64,000 nucleotides of DNA from Cryobacterium ruanii. GTDB taxonomy: Bacteria > Actinomycetota > Actinomycetes > Actinomycetales > Microbacteriaceae. The notes under the pieces are model-generated. The model was given only the letters and a program-made list of their open reading frames with translations, had not been told where the DNA came from and made no database searches. The position numbers and the translations under genes were made by a program. The DNA lies in contig NZ_SOHK01000009.1 of the NCBI RefSeq assembly GCF_004404055.1, forward strand, positions 1 through 64,000, in the 5' to 3' direction. Below, piece after piece: positions 45,250 through 54,326 of the stretch; positions within the stretch are counted from its first letter, which is position 1, and every line of letters starts with the position of its first letter.

Positions 45250-48176
45250 CCGCGACCCTGCCGCCCGATGCACCCAAAATACCTGAAAAAGCCGAGAAAC
45301 CGCCCTCGACCGCCGGCCTCGGTCGCACCGCCGGGCGCGGCGCGTCGACCACCCTGGTCGGCCAGCTCATTCGCATCGGCGTGCAGCTTAGCGGTATCGT
45401 CGTGCTCGGCCGGCTGCTCGACCCGAGCGACTACGGCCTGGTCGCGTCGGTCGCCGCGATCATCGGCGTCGGCGAGGTGCTGCGCAACTTCGGGCTGTCA
45501 TCGGCCGCCATTGCAGTGCGCGACCTGAGCCGACACCAGAAGGACAACCTGTTCTGGATCAACAGCGTGATCGGGCTCGCACTCATGCTGCTCGCGGTGT
45601 TGTGCAGCCCGCTCATCGCCACCCTGTACGGCGACGACCGGCTCGTGCTGCTCACCCAGGTGCTCGCGGCCACTTTTCTGCTCAACGGCCTCGCCACCCA
45701 GTTTCGTGCGGACCTGAACCGCAACTTTCACTTCAAAGCCCTCGCCGGGTCGGAGATCGGCGCCCAGGTCGGCGGCCTCGCTATCGGCATCGCGATGGCG
45801 CTGAACGGTTTCGGCTATTGGGCCCTCGCCGGTCAGCAGATCAGCCAGGGCGTCCTGACCATCATCATCTTGGTTCCGATCACCCGCTGGTTTCCCGGCT
45901 GGTATCACCGCAAAGCACCCATGCGTCATTTGATCATGTTCGGGTCGAACCTCGCCGGCACCCAACTGCTCGGCTACGCCAGCCGAAACACCGACTCGAT
46001 CGTGATCGGTGCGACCCTGGGTGCCGGCCCGCTCGGGCTGTACAACCGGGCGTTCCAACTGCTGCTGCTGCCGCTCAACCAGATCAACGCTCCATCCACC
46101 CGGGTGGCCCTGCCGGTGCTGGCCCGGCTGCAGGACGACCCACCAAAGTACGACCGGTTCATTCTGCTCGGGCAAATCATCATGCTGCACGCCGTCACCA
46201 TCGTGCTCGCCTTCTCCTGCGCCCAGGCCTTGCCGATCATCAGCATCGCGCTTGGCAGCAACTGGCTCGGCTCCGCCCCGATTTTTCAGATTCTCGCCAT
46301 TGCCGGGTTCTTCGAGGCGGCCGCCTACGCGACTTACTGGGTGTTCCTATCGAAGGACGTCACCAAGCAAAACCTGTATTTTGCCCTGTGCACCCGGCCG
46401 CTGCTCGTCGTTTTCGTGCTCCTCGGCTCGTTCTTGGGCGTCTACGGGGTCGCCGCCGGATACTCGCTCGGCGTCGCTCTGATCTGGCCGATCGGGCTGT
46501 GGTGGATCAGCCGGGTCACGAACGCCCCGGCGCGCGCGATGTTCCTAGCCGGAGTACGGGCCATCCTCGGCTACGGTTTCGCGACCGGAGTCAGCTGGGC
46601 CGCCGTACAGTGGATCCCCATCGACCTGCCGCTCGCGCGTGTCGCCCTCGGCGGTGTCGCCCTCCTCGTGGCCATCGGGGTCGTCATGCTGATCTGGCCG
46701 GTCTTTCGCCGCGACGTGCGCTCGATCACCCAGGCCCGTAGCTTCCTGCGCTCCGCCACGTCGTCGAAGACCGGCGGCCCGAACGCCGACGCCGTCCAGC
46801 TGGTGCCTGCCCGACCGCCCACCGGCCGTAAGGCGGGGCGCATCCGGCTGCGCATCATCCGCCGGCTGGACCGGGTGCTGCAGGGGCTCGCCGCGGCATC
46901 CGCTCTGCCCTATCTGTTCGATCGCGCCGCGCTGAAACGCGCCACCGACCGGCTGCGCCCATTCGATGCGCACACCGAACGGTGGCACGTACTCGTCGCC
47001 CCGCCCGGCGAGGGCAATATCGGCGACCAGGCCATGGTGGAGGCTTTTCTCGAAAACGTGCCGGGTCCGGTACAGGTTCTCGTGCGGCGGCTGGCCGACC
47101 TGCAAATTCCGTCGCAGCACGCCTGGCGCGCCCAACTCGTGCCCATTCCGCACCTGGTCTACGGTGCTGCACGGGTACATCGACAGTCCATGGCCGTGCT
47201 GGCCCCCGTGCTCGACGGCGCCCTATCGCTGACCGTGGTCGGCGCCGACATCATGGACGGTGCCTACAGTGTGCGCGCCTCCTCACGGCGAGCGGATGTC
47301 GCCAGCCTGGCCCGCAGCGTCGGCGTCGACGCGCGCATCCTCGGTTTCAGCTGGAATGGTGAGGCTGACCTCGGGGTACGGCGCTCGCTCGCCCGAGCCG
47401 GCCGGCTGGGCACCCGGTTGCAGCTGCGCGACCCGGTCTCAAGCGCCCGCGCTCGCGCCGATCGCTTCGAGAACGTAATCGACGTCGCCGATTGCGTATT
47501 CGCGGCACGCACCAGCTCCGACCTCGCCGCCACGGAATATCTGGGGCACTCACCCGCACCATACGCCGTCGTGAACGCGAGCGCGCTGGTCGGCCGAGGA
47601 TTCGACCAGCCCACGGAGTACGCCCGCATCGTCACCGCGCTGCTGCGGGCCGGGCTCCGGGTCGTGCTGCTGCCCCATGTCGTGCGCTCGAGCGGCGACG
47701 ACGCGGCCGCCTGCCGGGCAGTGTTCGACCGCCTGGATGGGGCTGACGGAGTCGTTCTGGTGAACCGGCTGCTCGCCCCGGCCGAGGTGCGCGGGCTCTG
47801 CGCCGGCGCCGAAATCGTACTGACCGGGCGCATGCACCTCGCCGTGCAGGCCATGTTCCACGAGGTGCCGACCGTGGCCCTATCAACCCAGGGCAAGGTC
47901 GCCGGAATGATGCGGCTCTTCGACACGCAGGAACTGTGCCTTGAGCCGGGCGTCGGCCTGGCCCAGCGCATGATTCCGGTCGCGCTCGCGGTGCTGGCCG
48001 ATCGGCAGCGCTATCGCGACCGTCTGGCCGAGCGACTTCCCGAGGTGCAGCGCCTGGCAGCCCTCAACTTCGCGGCCTTGCCAGGCTCCGCACCGTCACG
48101 TACTCCTGCCCGGCACCCGACCGCTCAGTACCCGACCGCTCAGCACCCGACTCCCCACAGACGAGGCCCCGCATGA
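45246..48176 (+). CDS. Wzx-type flippase fused to a polysaccharide pyruvyltransferase
   Basis: 976 residues from a TTG overlapping the previous stop. Residues about 25-490 form a lipopolysaccharide-exporter-type flippase with some fourteen helices (IRIGVQLSGIVVLGRLLDPS near the start, VGATLGAGPLGLYNRAFQLL-like stretch in the middle). A charged linker of about 85 residues follows. From residue 580 (WHVLVAPPGEGNIGDQAMVE) to the end is a pyruvyltransferase domain with VVGADIMDG, LPHVVRSSGDDAAAC and ILTGRMHLAVQAMFHEVPTV. The two are normally separate proteins of about 480 and 380 residues. No stop, Shine-Dalgarno or good start is visible at the junction. Confidence 0.88.
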   Translation: MTATLPPDAPKIPEKAEKPPSTAGLGRTAGRGASTTLVGQLIRIGVQLSGIVVLGRLLDPSDYGLVASVAAIIGVGEVLRNFGLSSAAIAVRDLSRHQKDNLFWINSVIGLALMLLAVLCSPLIATLYGDDRLVLLTQVLAATFLLNGLATQFRADLNRNFHFKALAGSEIGAQVGGLAIGIAMALNGFGYWALAGQQISQGVLTIIILVPITRWFPGWYHRKAPMRHLIMFGSNLAGTQLLGYASRNTDSIVIGATLGAGPLGLYNRAFQLLLLPLNQINAPSTRVALPVLARLQDDPPKYDRFILLGQIIMLHAVTIVLAFSCAQALPIISIALGSNWLGSAPIFQILAIAGFFEAAAYATYWVFLSKDVTKQNLYFALCTRPLLVVFVLLGSFLGVYGVAAGYSLGVALIWPIGLWWISRVTNAPARAMFLAGVRAILGYGFATGVSWAAVQWIPIDLPLARVALGGVALLVAIGVVMLIWPVFRRDVRSITQARSFLRSATSSKTGGPNADAVQLVPARPPTGRKAGRIRLRIIRRLDRVLQGLAAASALPYLFDRAALKRATDRLRPFDAHTERWHVLVAPPGEGNIGDQAMVEAFLENVPGPVQVLVRRLADLQIPSQHAWRAQLVPIPHLVYGAARVHRQSMAVLAPVLDGALSLTVVGADIMDGAYSVRASSRRADVASLARSVGVDARILGFSWNGEADLGVRRSLARAGRLGTRLQLRDPVSSARARADRFENVIDVADCVFAARTSSDLAATEYLGHSPAPYAVVNASALVGRGFDQPTEYARIVTALLRAGLRVVLLPHVVRSSGDDAAACRAVFDRLDGADGVVLVNRLLAPAEVRGLCAGAEIVLTGRMHLAVQAMFHEVPTVALSTQGKVAGMMRLFDTQELCLEPGVGLAQRMIPVALAVLADRQRYRDRLAERLPEVQRLAALNFAALPGSAPSRTPARHPTAQYPTAQHPTPHRRGPA

Positions 48177-49390
48177 CTCCCTCTTCATACACCCCGGCCG
48201 ACTACGCGCGCGGGCATCCCGCGCTCCGCCGCATCCTCTTTGTGATTCCTTCCCTGCACGGGGGCGGAGCAGAGTTTGTGGCCCGCACCTGGATGGGCTG
48301 GCTCGCCGATCAGGGCTATGAGGTCAGCGTCGTGCTCACTTCGGCCGAGGTCAAGCCGGAATACCTGCCGGACGGAGTGCGAGCCGTCTCTCTTTCCGGC
48401 CAGCACGGCCACGTGCGGAAGGCCGCCGCACTGCGGCGACGACTGCTCGACTGGCAGCCCGACGCGGCGGTGTCCCTGCAGGCGCACCCGAACCTGGTGC
48501 TGCTGACCGCGGCCCGACTGGTGCCGTCGCGCCTGCGCCCCCGCGTGCTGGTGAGCGAGCGCAACCTCGTGTCGCTCGGACTGCCCGGATCAAATCTCAC
48601 CCACCGGGTGAAGATCTGGTTTGCCAAGCGCCTGTACCGGTGGGCGGACCACGTGATCGCCATTTCGCATCCGGTCGCCGCCGAAATGGTCGCCGCCTTC
48701 GGGGTGCGCGGTGACCGCGTGACGGTGATCGCCAACCCGGCCACGGCCAAACTGCGCGGAACCGCACGCAGCCAGAGCGCGACCGCGGCACACGCGCAGG
48801 TTGGTGGCGACGAGTCAGGCGGTGTTGACACGATTGTGGCGCGATCGGAACGCCGCCCCGGGTCAGCCAACGGCATTCAGATCGTGTTGGCCTGTCGACT
48901 GGTGGCGCAGAAGCGTCCGCTGCTCGCGATTAAGGCCGCCGCCGAGCTCTCCCGCCGAGGCGTGCCCGTAGAGGTCGTCTCCTTCGGCGGCGGCCCGCTG
49001 CTGGGCGACGTGCAGGCTGCGGCCCGGCAGGAGAACGTGGTCTTCCACCATCGTGGCTGGGTCGAAAACTGGTTCGACCACTTCGGTGCCAATGCCGTGG
49101 CACTGCTCACGTCGAGTCGTGAAGGCTTCGGCAACGTGCTGGTCGAGGCGGCCGCAGCCGGCTATCCGTCGGTCGCCGTTTCGGGGGCGCTCGGAGTGGC
49201 GGATGCGATTGTGCCCGGCATCACGGGTGAACTCGCCTTGTCCGCGCATCCGGTGGACCTCGCCGACGCGATTCTGCGGGCGGCCGAGCTGCCGCTCGAC
49301 AGCATCGAGCCGTGGCTGGCCCGCTTCTCGGAGGAGGCGAGCAGCTCCGACCTGGAACGGATTCTGCTGCGGGTCGTGCAACGCTCATGA
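48173..49390 (+). CDS. Family 4 glycosyltransferase
   Basis: 405 residues. The start is RRILFVIPSLHGGGAEFVAR, a donor/acceptor loop of GT4 enzymes. The middle has LVSERNLVSLGLPGSNLTHR and AISHPVAAEMVAAFGVRGDR, and the C-terminus ALLTSSREGFGNVLVEAAAA with the E(x)7E motif. A Ser/Ala/Gly-rich insert of about 35 residues near residue 200 is unusual. ATGA overlaps at both ends place it in the same message as the flippase and pyruvyltransferase. Confidence 0.9.
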   Translation: MTPSSYTPADYARGHPALRRILFVIPSLHGGGAEFVARTWMGWLADQGYEVSVVLTSAEVKPEYLPDGVRAVSLSGQHGHVRKAAALRRRLLDWQPDAAVSLQAHPNLVLLTAARLVPSRLRPRVLVSERNLVSLGLPGSNLTHRVKIWFAKRLYRWADHVIAISHPVAAEMVAAFGVRGDRVTVIANPATAKLRGTARSQSATAAHAQVGGDESGGVDTIVARSERRPGSANGIQIVLACRLVAQKRPLLAIKAAAELSRRGVPVEVVSFGGGPLLGDVQAAARQENVVFHHRGWVENWFDHFGANAVALLTSSREGFGNVLVEAAAAGYPSVAVSGALGVADAIVPGITGELALSAHPVDLADAILRAAELPLDSIEPWLARFSEEASSSDLERILLRVVQRS

Positions 49391-50436
49391 GAATCTTCGC
49401 TTCGGCCATGGGCCAGATCGACAATGTCGGCGACACGGTACTGCGGCGCGCCTTTCTGGATGCCCTCCGCGAGGCCGGCGACCTGCAGGTGTTCGTCGGC
49501 TCGCGAGCTGATTCCTACCTGAGCGGGCTCAGCCTGCACGACGACGATCGGGTCTACCGCACGAGCGCCGAATGGCGACGCGAGATTTCACGGTCGACGC
49601 TGCGGGAAGCATCCGTTTATGCCTTCAACGCCGGGGAAATGGAACTGCAACGCGCCTACGCGCTGCGTTATCTGCGCATTGCCCCGCACCTCGCGCTCAA
49701 TCGGCTGCGCGGCGGGCACGCCGTGCACGCCGGGTTCGGGGTGCGGCAGAAAACCGGCTGGCGCATTCCGGTGGCCGTGACCTTGCGATTGTGCGACCTC
49801 GTGGCCTGGCGCGACGCGTACAGCCGCAGCACGATGGGGCTCGGTCGCATCGCTCCCGACTGGGCTTTCGCCACGGGGGCAGCGGAGGCCAACCTGCTCG
49901 CGTCGACTGCTTCTCGCCCGCTGCTCGCCGTCTCGGTGCGATACAACGGGCAACGCCCCGACGACGCGTGGCTGGGCGCCCTGCGAGGTCTGGCCGACAC
50001 CCTCAGACTCGAGATCGTGGCCGTGGCGCAGATCGAACGCGACGGCCCGCTCGCCGAGGAACTCGCCGCGTCGCTCGGTGGTACTGCGCTGGTCTGGGAT
50101 GGTCCAGACCATGCCGAGCAGGAAGTGAAGCTGCGGGGCGTGTACCAACGGTCGCTGCTCGTGGTGACCGACCGGCTGCACGCCGCCGTGATCGGGCTCA
50201 CCGAGGGCGCGCTGCCGCTCGTGATCGCCGATGCCGGCCCATCGAAAGCTGCCCGTACCCTTGACGCGGTCGGCATCAAGGGCGCAACGATCGGCTGGAC
50301 GCTGCCCGACCCCGCCGCGCTCGAACGACGGGCTCGCGACGTGATCAGCCGCCGGGAGCCGATTCTGCGCCACGTCGTCGAAGCCCGCGCCTCCCTGCGC
50401 GAGCTGACCGGCTCCATTCGACGGCTCACCGAATGA
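49387..50436 (+). CDS. Polysaccharide pyruvyltransferase family protein
   Basis: 349 residues. MRIFASAMGQIDNVGDTVLR is the family opening (N-x-G-D), then SVRYNGQRPDDAW, an acidic stretch and VTDRLHAAVIGLTEGALPLV, the R-L/M-H-A motif that binds phosphoenolpyruvate in CsaB/WcaK relatives. It would add a pyruvate ketal to a sugar of the repeat unit. Overlaps both neighbours by four bases. Confidence 0.87.
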   Translation: MRIFASAMGQIDNVGDTVLRRAFLDALREAGDLQVFVGSRADSYLSGLSLHDDDRVYRTSAEWRREISRSTLREASVYAFNAGEMELQRAYALRYLRIAPHLALNRLRGGHAVHAGFGVRQKTGWRIPVAVTLRLCDLVAWRDAYSRSTMGLGRIAPDWAFATGAAEANLLASTASRPLLAVSVRYNGQRPDDAWLGALRGLADTLRLEIVAVAQIERDGPLAEELAASLGGTALVWDGPDHAEQEVKLRGVYQRSLLVVTDRLHAAVIGLTEGALPLVIADAGPSKAARTLDAVGIKGATIGWTLPDPAALERRARDVISRREPILRHVVEARASLRELTGSIRRLTE

Positions 50437-51437
50437 ACGGCGCGCACGCGGCGGGTCGGCCGGTCGTGAGCGTCATCGTGCCCGCCTACAACGCTGCCGA
50501 ATTCCTGGAGGGAGCGATCGAGCGACTGCTCGGCCAGACTCTGGCCGATATCGAGATCATCGTGGTCGACGACGGGTCAACGGATGCGACGGCCACGATC
50601 GGTGCGCGGGCGGCCGCCGCGCACGCATCCGTTCACTACTTTCGGCTGGAGCAGAACGGCGGGGTCGCCCGTGCCAGGGCCCGCGCGGTATCCGAGAGCC
50701 GGGGCGAGTTCCTGTGGTTCGTCGATTGCGACGACAAGTGGTCTGATGCGGCGCTCGAAAAGCTCGTGGCGGCGGCGCGATCGACCGGTGCCGATGTGGT
50801 GGTCTGCGGCGCCGAGTACGTCCATCCCGGGCAGCGGCGCCCGCTGCCCGCGCCGACGCTGGCCGATCCGATCACCGGTGCCGAAGCCTTCAGCCTGCTG
50901 CTCGACGGCGAGCTCACCGGGCACCTCTGGAACAAGCTGTTCCGGCGTTCCCTCGCCGGCGAAATCGAGTTCACCCCAGCCCGGGTGCACTCCGACCTGG
51001 CCATGGTCGCCCAGCTCCTAGCCGCGGCCGATCGGGTCGCGTCCATCAGCGAAGTGCTCTACTCCTATGTCGTGCGCGGTGGGTCGATCATCCGCTCCGG
51101 GTCGCGCCGGGCTGAGTCGCTGCTGCTCGTGGAACAGGCGGTCACGAGCGCCGCGATCACCCTCGACACCCGCATCATCGGTTCGAACTCCTACGGCTAC
51201 TTTCGGCTGCGCTACGTGCTGCTCTCCGGGCTGAAAGACGCCCTGACCGGCCCCTACGACGCCGAGGAACGCGACGAGATCGTCGCCGAGCTGCGCTCCC
51301 GCCTGACCTGGCGCCTCGTGCTGCTCGCCGCGCGCCGCCGCGACTGGAAGCGCCTCGCGTTGGCCGGTACGGCGAAGCTCAGCGTGCCACTGCACCGGCG
51401 CCTGCTGCGCATGGTTGCCAAACAGGGTTCCGCCTAG
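50433..51437 (+). CDS. Family 2 glycosyltransferase
   Basis: 334 residues. The GT-A fold is shown by VVSVIVPAYNAAEFLEGAIE, IIVVDDGSTDATATIGARAA and the DxD box FLWFVDCDDKWSDAALEKL. A GHLWNKLFRRSL segment is also common to this family. Last gene of the overlapping run that begins with the acyltransferase chain. It should transfer one sugar onto the lipid-linked repeat unit at the cytoplasmic face. Confidence 0.92.
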   Translation: MNGAHAAGRPVVSVIVPAYNAAEFLEGAIERLLGQTLADIEIIVVDDGSTDATATIGARAAAAHASVHYFRLEQNGGVARARARAVSESRGEFLWFVDCDDKWSDAALEKLVAAARSTGADVVVCGAEYVHPGQRRPLPAPTLADPITGAEAFSLLLDGELTGHLWNKLFRRSLAGEIEFTPARVHSDLAMVAQLLAAADRVASISEVLYSYVVRGGSIIRSGSRRAESLLLVEQAVTSAAITLDTRIIGSNSYGYFRLRYVLLSGLKDALTGPYDAEERDEIVAELRSRLTWRLVLLAARRRDWKRLALAGTAKLSVPLHRRLLRMVAKQGSA

Positions 51438-51498
51438 GCTGCGGTCGTCATTGAACCGTGAGTTTCGATCGCCGAGCCGTGAGCATCCGCTGGCGATC

Positions 51499-51753
51499 AT
51501 GGCTGCCTTCCGCCACGGACTCCAGGCTGGCATATTGATCGCGGCGGCTGGCGTGCTTCTGATCGGCATCGTCGTTGGCGGCGCTACCGCCACCTGGACC
51601 GTCCGCGAGATTCTCGCCCGATCAGCACGGTGCAGGGGGCTCTGCAGTCTCTCGAGCGAAATGACGTCAAGCGAATGCCGGCTCGCGGCAGCATCCGTTC
51701 TCGCCGACAAATTTCATCGCGCGCTCATTATGGGGACTTTCACAGGAAAGTGA
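51499..51753 (+). CDS. Possible small membrane protein
   Basis: 84 codons. Residues 5-35 form one convincing membrane helix (GILIAAAGVLLIGIVVGGAT), but the second half (RCRGLCSLSSEMTSSECRLA) looks less natural, and a neighbouring frame there reads TVQGALQSLERNDVKRM, which looks more protein-like. A frameshift near 51,620 in a once longer small membrane protein is possible. There is no clear Shine-Dalgarno. Weak call. Confidence 0.35.
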   Translation: MAAFRHGLQAGILIAAAGVLLIGIVVGGATATWTVREILARSARCRGLCSLSSEMTSSECRLAAASVLADKFHRALIMGTFTGK

Positions 51754-52068
51754 AACGGATTCGACTTTGGTGCTCGCTATGCTCGGGGACACAGTTCAAT
51801 CCGAATAGTCCCTGCGCTGTCGGCCTCGAACGCTGAATATGTACCGCGCTACGCATCGACCCGGTCAGAGTCCGTCACGAAAGCAGCGTCAGACCGACCG
51901 ACGCGCCATTTCAGATCATGAAATAAGGAGAGCCTGTCCGGATCAACGAGGTCGACCAACCGGCTCTCAGGCTCCCGCCCGCATGCGCTGCGACACGGCT
52001 CCCCCAGCGCCCGCGTCATTCGCGCACCCGCTGCAACTCGTGAACCCGACTCTCCGGAGGACTCCATC
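51754..52068. other. Intergenic region upstream of the first beta-helix gene
   Basis: 315 bases without a supported gene. It is likely to contain the promoter of the beta-helix gene. I see no clear -35/-10 pair; TATGCT at about 51,777 is the best -10 candidate. A GGAGGA lies directly before the next start. Confidence 0.4.
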
Positions 52069-53643
52069 GTGCCCCTTCCCCGCAAGCTCCTGTTCCGCCA
52101 CCTCCCGAGCCCCACACCCCGTGGTCGTAAGCTCTTCGCCCGAATCCTCCCAGCCAGCAAACCGCCCATCCGCCACCGCACGACGCCCGCCCGTCATGCC
52201 CTCATCGCCGTCACAGCGGTCACGGCCCTGACCCTCGCGATTCTCGCCCCCGTGATCGCGCCCAGCCCGGGAACGGCGTCCGCCGCTCCCGCCCGCACCG
52301 TCGTCGACAGCACCTCGTCGAAGATCACCTACACCGGCGCCTGGCGCAGCACGCGAAACGCCGCCGACCGCGGCGGATCCGTGCGGTTCCAGTTCAGCAC
52401 CGGCAGCGCATCGATGACTTTCAGGGGAACGAGCGTCGCCTTCATCACGCGCACCACGAAGAGTTCGGGAAAAAGCACCGTCTCGATCGACGGCAAGGTC
52501 GTGGCCACCGTAAACGGCTACTCCCCGTCGACCGAACACAAGAAGAACGTCTTCAGCACAACGAGCCTGTCGAGCGGAACCCACACCATCAAGATCAGTC
52601 GAACCGGCAAGAAGGATGCCCGCTCGAGCGGCACCAACAGCATCGTCGACGCGTTTGTCGTGAACGCCACGACCTACCCGGCACCAGCACCGGCACCGGC
52701 ACCGGCTCCCGCGTCGTCGCCGTCCGTGCGCCGCTACGCCGACTGCCCGGCCGCGACAACGACAGTGCGCACCGCCGATGAACTCATGGCCGCCGTCGGC
52801 CGGGCCGGCCCCGGCAGCGTCATCAGGATGGCTCCGGGCACCTACCGCGGCCAGGTCAACTTGCACGCCAACGGCACGGCAGCTGACCCGATCTGGGTCT
52901 GCGGCCCCCGCGACGCGGTGATCAACGTGGGGAGCATCCAGGACAACCACGGTATCCAGATCAAGAATTCATCGAACCTCGTGATCGCCGGCATGACCGT
53001 CACCAACAGTCTCAAGGGCATCAGTGTGATCCACAGCACGAACGTCACGATCGCCGACACCCGTGTCGACAACATCGGTTACGAGGGCATCCATCTGCGC
53101 GCGTTCACCACCGGCAGCACGGTCGTCGGCAACACCATCTCCAACACGGGAGCGCGCGACGCATCCTATGGTGAGGGCATCTACATCGGCACGTCGGAGA
53201 ACAACTGGTGCGAGCAGACCAACTGTGGCCCCGATCGCACCGACGGGACGCTCGTGTTTGGCAACCAGATCAGTCGCACCGGCGCCCAGCCCATCGAAGT
53301 CAAGGAGGGCACCTCCGACGGCGTCATTCGCGACAATGTGATCGACGGAGCCAATGCCATGAGCAATGCCGAAGAGTGGATCAAGGTCAAGGGCAACGAC
53401 TGGAATATCGACGGCAACCAGGGCACTAACAGCCCCCTGCACGGCTTCGCGGTCAACGGGAGTGTCGCCGGCTGGGGCCTGCGCAATACCTTTACCGACA
53501 ACTCGGGCGCCGTGAACGCCAGCGGCTACGCCTTCTTCATCCACGAGAAGGGCAGCAAGGGCTCCAGCGACACCGTGGTGTCGTGCTCGAACTCGGTCAC
53601 CCGCGCCGCCGAGGGATTCTCCAATCTCGCCTGCACCAGGTAG
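52069..53643 (+). CDS. Secreted right-handed beta-helix protein with one N-terminal beta-sandwich module
   Basis: 524 residues, GTG start behind CGGAGGA. A long Arg-rich N-terminus leads to a signal helix (HALIAVTAVTALTLAILAPV). Residues about 76-202 form a beta-sandwich module of a type often attached to actinobacterial surface or glycan-active proteins (ITYTGAWRSTRNAADRGGSV through DARSSGTNSIVDAFV). A Pro-Ala linker (YPAPAPAPAPAPASSPS) then joins a parallel beta-helix (about 221-524) with repeated coils such as NSSNLVIAGMTVTNSLKGIS and a Cys pair in NNWCEQTNCGP. It resembles polysaccharide lyases or surface carbohydrate-binding proteins, but no catalytic set can be named. Confidence 0.85.
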   Translation: MPLPRKLLFRHLPSPTPRGRKLFARILPASKPPIRHRTTPARHALIAVTAVTALTLAILAPVIAPSPGTASAAPARTVVDSTSSKITYTGAWRSTRNAADRGGSVRFQFSTGSASMTFRGTSVAFITRTTKSSGKSTVSIDGKVVATVNGYSPSTEHKKNVFSTTSLSSGTHTIKISRTGKKDARSSGTNSIVDAFVVNATTYPAPAPAPAPAPASSPSVRRYADCPAATTTVRTADELMAAVGRAGPGSVIRMAPGTYRGQVNLHANGTAADPIWVCGPRDAVINVGSIQDNHGIQIKNSSNLVIAGMTVTNSLKGISVIHSTNVTIADTRVDNIGYEGIHLRAFTTGSTVVGNTISNTGARDASYGEGIYIGTSENNWCEQTNCGPDRTDGTLVFGNQISRTGAQPIEVKEGTSDGVIRDNVIDGANAMSNAEEWIKVKGNDWNIDGNQGTNSPLHGFAVNGSVAGWGLRNTFTDNSGAVNASGYAFFIHEKGSKGSSDTVVSCSNSVTRAAEGFSNLACTR

Positions 53644-54326
53644 TACCCTCTTCGCGCAGCCCAACTCCATCACGCGGTAGTTGCGCCAGTACGCGGGAGT
53701 TTCGGTCTGACCAGAACTCACGCGCCACACGACACGCTGGACCTGTGCCAGTACGCGGGAGTGCGCCTCCCGCGTACTGGCACATCTCCAGCGCAGGGTG
53801 AAATGGCGCAGCGCCCGCGCACCGACGCGGCCGCCCCAGCCCTCCCGACCCTCAGCGCGCTTCGCCAGCGGCCTGAGGTCTCGCTTTTGCGCGGGACAAC
53901 TGCGGGTGACAACATTTCAAGAGCTTCAAAATTACTCTAGGCACCTTCACAGTAATGACGTAGGGCGCCGCCAGCGACCGCTCTTGACTACGCAAAATCC
54001 GCACCCCCCACTCGCGGGGCAGACCCCACAATGGGCAATAGCACTGGTCAGGGCTAAATCTGGAAGTCTTCTCAGTTTATTTCGTCGGGATGGTCGTCGG
54101 GATCAGCGGGTCTCTTGCGCGCGCTCGCGCGCGAGGAGCCCGCCGCGCCCCCGTGAATTATGCCCACAAACCCATTTACACACGGGTAACGCGCAGCAGC
54201 TCGGACGCTAATTGACGAAGTGAGACCGGCAACAAACTGCCCGGCATCACAAACATCATGCGCGTCGGGATCCTCTCGGGTTCACGGACGTAACCACGCT
54301 GTCCATGAACATCCGGAAGGTCCCAA
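53644..54326. other. Intergenic region between the beta-helix paralogues
   Basis: About 680 bases with no supported gene. It contains the hairpin repeat element described separately, and then a stretch of lower GC content (about 53,900-54,090) likely to hold the promoter of the second beta-helix gene. Frames in it on both strands are short and without motifs. Confidence 0.45.
53685..53784. repeat. REP-like hairpin with an extra half-copy
   Basis: An 18-bp perfect stem with a five-base loop (arms 53744-53761 and 53767-53784) starts with TGTGCCAGTACGCGGGAG. The core GCCAGTACGCGGGAGT also occurs in direct orientation at 53685-53700, next to a degenerate partner arm (AACTCCATCACGCGG near 53664). 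No T run follows. It could work as a terminator for the first beta-helix gene but its duplicated form looks like a REP-type intergenic repeat. Confidence 0.7.

Noticed and set aside
48105..48155. Tandem ACCCGACCGCTCAG repeats at the end of the flippase fusion
   Set aside because: Only about two imperfect copies, encoding a Pro/Thr-rich tail; probably minor slippage.
52678..52725. Short tandem repeat resembling a micro-satellite or CRISPR-like array
   Set aside because: It encodes a Pro-Ala linker in the beta-helix protein; there are no spacers, and no CRISPR array is visible anywhere in the window.
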